This document shows positions 7,901-8,175 of a DNA stretch of 8,175 nucleotides, piece by piece. Numbering within the stretch: position 1 is the first letter of the stretch; every line of letters starts with the position of its first letter. The stretch is from an uncultured Pseudomonadota bacterium (GTDB taxonomy: Bacteria; Myxococcota; UBA796): assembly GCA_913040875.1 (NCBI GenBank), contig CAJWHX010000135.1, positions 1-8,175 on the forward strand. Direction: 5' to 3'. The notes beneath the pieces were generated by a model, which worked only from the letters and a program-made list of their open reading frames with translations, was not told the DNA's origin and made no database searches. A program made the translations under genes and the position numbers.

Positions 7901-8175
7901 GCTCCTGGGTTACTCAGTGTTGTTTTCAAAGACCCTTCCATTCCTGTATTAACTATTGCAAACCTAGGGTTATCAGCCCACCTTGGAGCTACTGCCATAG
8001 CACCTCTTAAATCTTTGTTTCCTATACCATTATTAGGTCCACCTGGGCCCTCTCCTAGGGCATTCTGATAGTCACCCAGAAAAACTATTGCACTAGGTGC
8101 TTCTACCGAAGAGTGTCCTGTATTAAACCATTGGCCAAGACTCCAAGAGCCCCCTTCATACCTTTGCCATCCAAG
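4960..8175 (-). CDS. Polytopic membrane protein with spermidine-synthase-like domain and TPR array (5' end uncertain, probably beyond window)
   Basis: Residues are numbered from the in-frame ATG at 7998 (1012 aa). Residues 1-104 are hydrophilic and rich in Gly, Pro, Asn and Tyr. About ten hydrophobic segments lie between 107 and 390, with a break near 246-257. Residues about 395-630 resemble a spermidine synthase domain of the MFS-fused kind: YDMVIESIHHPW (546-557) sits where relatives have YDVIISEPSNPW, followed by RSLTPTGVAAFILHLQ. The SAM-binding glycine loop is replaced by QVAILNDISG near 478-487, so catalysis is doubtful. Residues about 767-1003 hold roughly six TPR units with A/G-rich helix pairs and P at unit ends (IAPEN, MNPTS, LEPGN, EDPQF, FDPNN). 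The frame stays open upstream of 7998 to the window edge (59 more codons), so the gene is likely 5'-truncated here. However, AAGAGGTG just before that ATG makes it a possible start. It is followed closely by the SGNH hydrolase gene. The function is unknown, plausibly an envelope-assembly scaffold. Confidence 0.82.
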   Translation of the reverse strand, partial: LGWQRYEGGSWSLGQWFNTGHSSVEAPSAIVFLGDYQNALGEGPGGPNNGIGNKDLRGAMAVAPRWADNPRFAIVNTGMEGSLKTTLSNPGAYGAPKGRSGAVDTRKELYPYENGNFLKGPVDVSGLPMSWVRGTATYYPYISSAIGTDSQNSLYLWTVEEYGWNLHLGFDLLATFMIGSILQYVPLSTRNKIGALAILFIACVVQNVGYLAISLWIGFNLGAAKQAEQVVGTKVSLLLFSLSLGITLLLPTWSIVPMSVCFVVSLFQTFHLSPDILPTSFDHEHISKLIHGAIVGVLFTALWNQQSPLTHPQPYHLLQSIVSFVGSAGAMAFVSKQIPFDQNRLYITFGWVVIILWPLLGYSSVQDWSGGSMLLGSIAISGCLGVLLHPSKMSWLGMALSLVLSNLLTDQVTELPVIALLAVLWTVFEGFKISTMFTAIIGLFCLFTNRGPVHQSIPVSKFVTVLEDNKYIATQKTWNNNGWIFFGQKIQMSKDVTIPLNNEVFVESLPITKTSRRWTNEVNYGRLLEKLLPDVGQVAILNDISGQVNMSLGDANNLNINVFTPNTFLTRLIAQTYPQRKNAWLKPNRLLKENTGYLLSHSSKYDMVIESIHHPWASSVSNGFSKRHLQHVERSLTPTGVAAFILHLQEIPNRGLGMMAYRLESVFEHTYYILPKDNIDALLILCSNSPMSYTQFKEQLSTDSNEWINQIILKRYPFAADGDVDLSPQNRPPIPYAHLTEIRNNIPAPTELWTDIPAADIQNIEESFENHRDYLELISSGMSGTLQSLQQTNLPSDLKQNLIAPHLLSAKKHIRLAQKEGQSSTHWGEAKRYALTAQLIAPENIEPWLLLGDIALGEGFMDKAAEKYSRAKEMNPTSIEAINGLARVAGLEEDIVQVESLLIEAQQLEPGNWIPTYNLATFLLQQNRIADAQQLFQTTLDLVNGDNPKVRIGLIECFIAKEKWTRGLLEVDRLIQTSPTPSATLWFLRGRIHFGLEIWDKAEVDFRKATLEDPQFHAARGSIGLIKIAQGDLEGAAQAFRSTLRFDPNNEVARQNLQQVLEKLNSVPNPE
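8001..8008 (-). promoter_or_regulatory. Possible Shine-Dalgarno site before the ATG at 7998
   Basis: On the minus strand AAGAGGTG ends two bases before the ATG at 7996-7998. The match to AAGGAGGTG is good but the spacing is shorter than the usual 5-9 nt. It keeps open the possibility that the large membrane-TPR protein starts at 7998 and is complete in this window. Against this, the same frame continues without a stop to the edge. Confidence 0.3.

Overview
The window is a compact bacterial region with two opposed gene sets meeting tail to tail near position 3480. Base composition is moderate. The products suggest a Gram-negative or otherwise envelope-rich environmental bacterium: a cobalamin-type radical SAM enzyme, a PqqE/MoaA-like radical SAM enzyme, a membrane-anchored SGNH hydrolase, and a very large membrane, aminopropyltransferase-like and TPR fusion. 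Such multidomain proteins are common in large-genome lineages such as Myxococcota or Planctomycetota, but the sequence does not fix the taxon. No rRNA, tRNA, CRISPR array, IS element or phage gene was seen.

Plus strand, 1-3465: the window probably opens with the last 44 codons of a membrane protein (1-135). One base later an unrecognised 197-residue soluble protein starts (137-730). An 84-bp spacer holding a perfect 8+8 bp inverted repeat (759-777) leads to two overlapping radical SAM genes. The first (815-2368) has a B12-binding-type N-terminal domain and an unusual CX4CX2C cluster motif. The second (2365-3465) has a canonical CX3CX2C motif and a C-terminal SPASM domain. They overlap by four bases (GTGA), so they are almost certainly co-translated and probably act in one pathway. 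The substrate is unknown. The 197-residue protein is the obvious candidate partner, but nothing in its sequence proves it.

Minus strand, 8175-3499: a very long gene (4960 to at least 7998, with its frame open to the window edge) encodes a polytopic membrane protein. It carries a degenerate spermidine-synthase-like domain and a C-terminal TPR array. Nine bases after its stop begins a gene for an N-terminally anchored SGNH/GDSL hydrolase with a complete Ser...Asp-x-x-His motif set and an extra C-terminal beta domain (3499-4950). The pair looks like an envelope-modification or envelope-assembly unit, with the hydrolase on the outer face of the membrane.

Between the convergent gene sets only 33 bp remain, with no clear terminator. 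Coding density is very high and no stretch over 300 bp lacks a gene.
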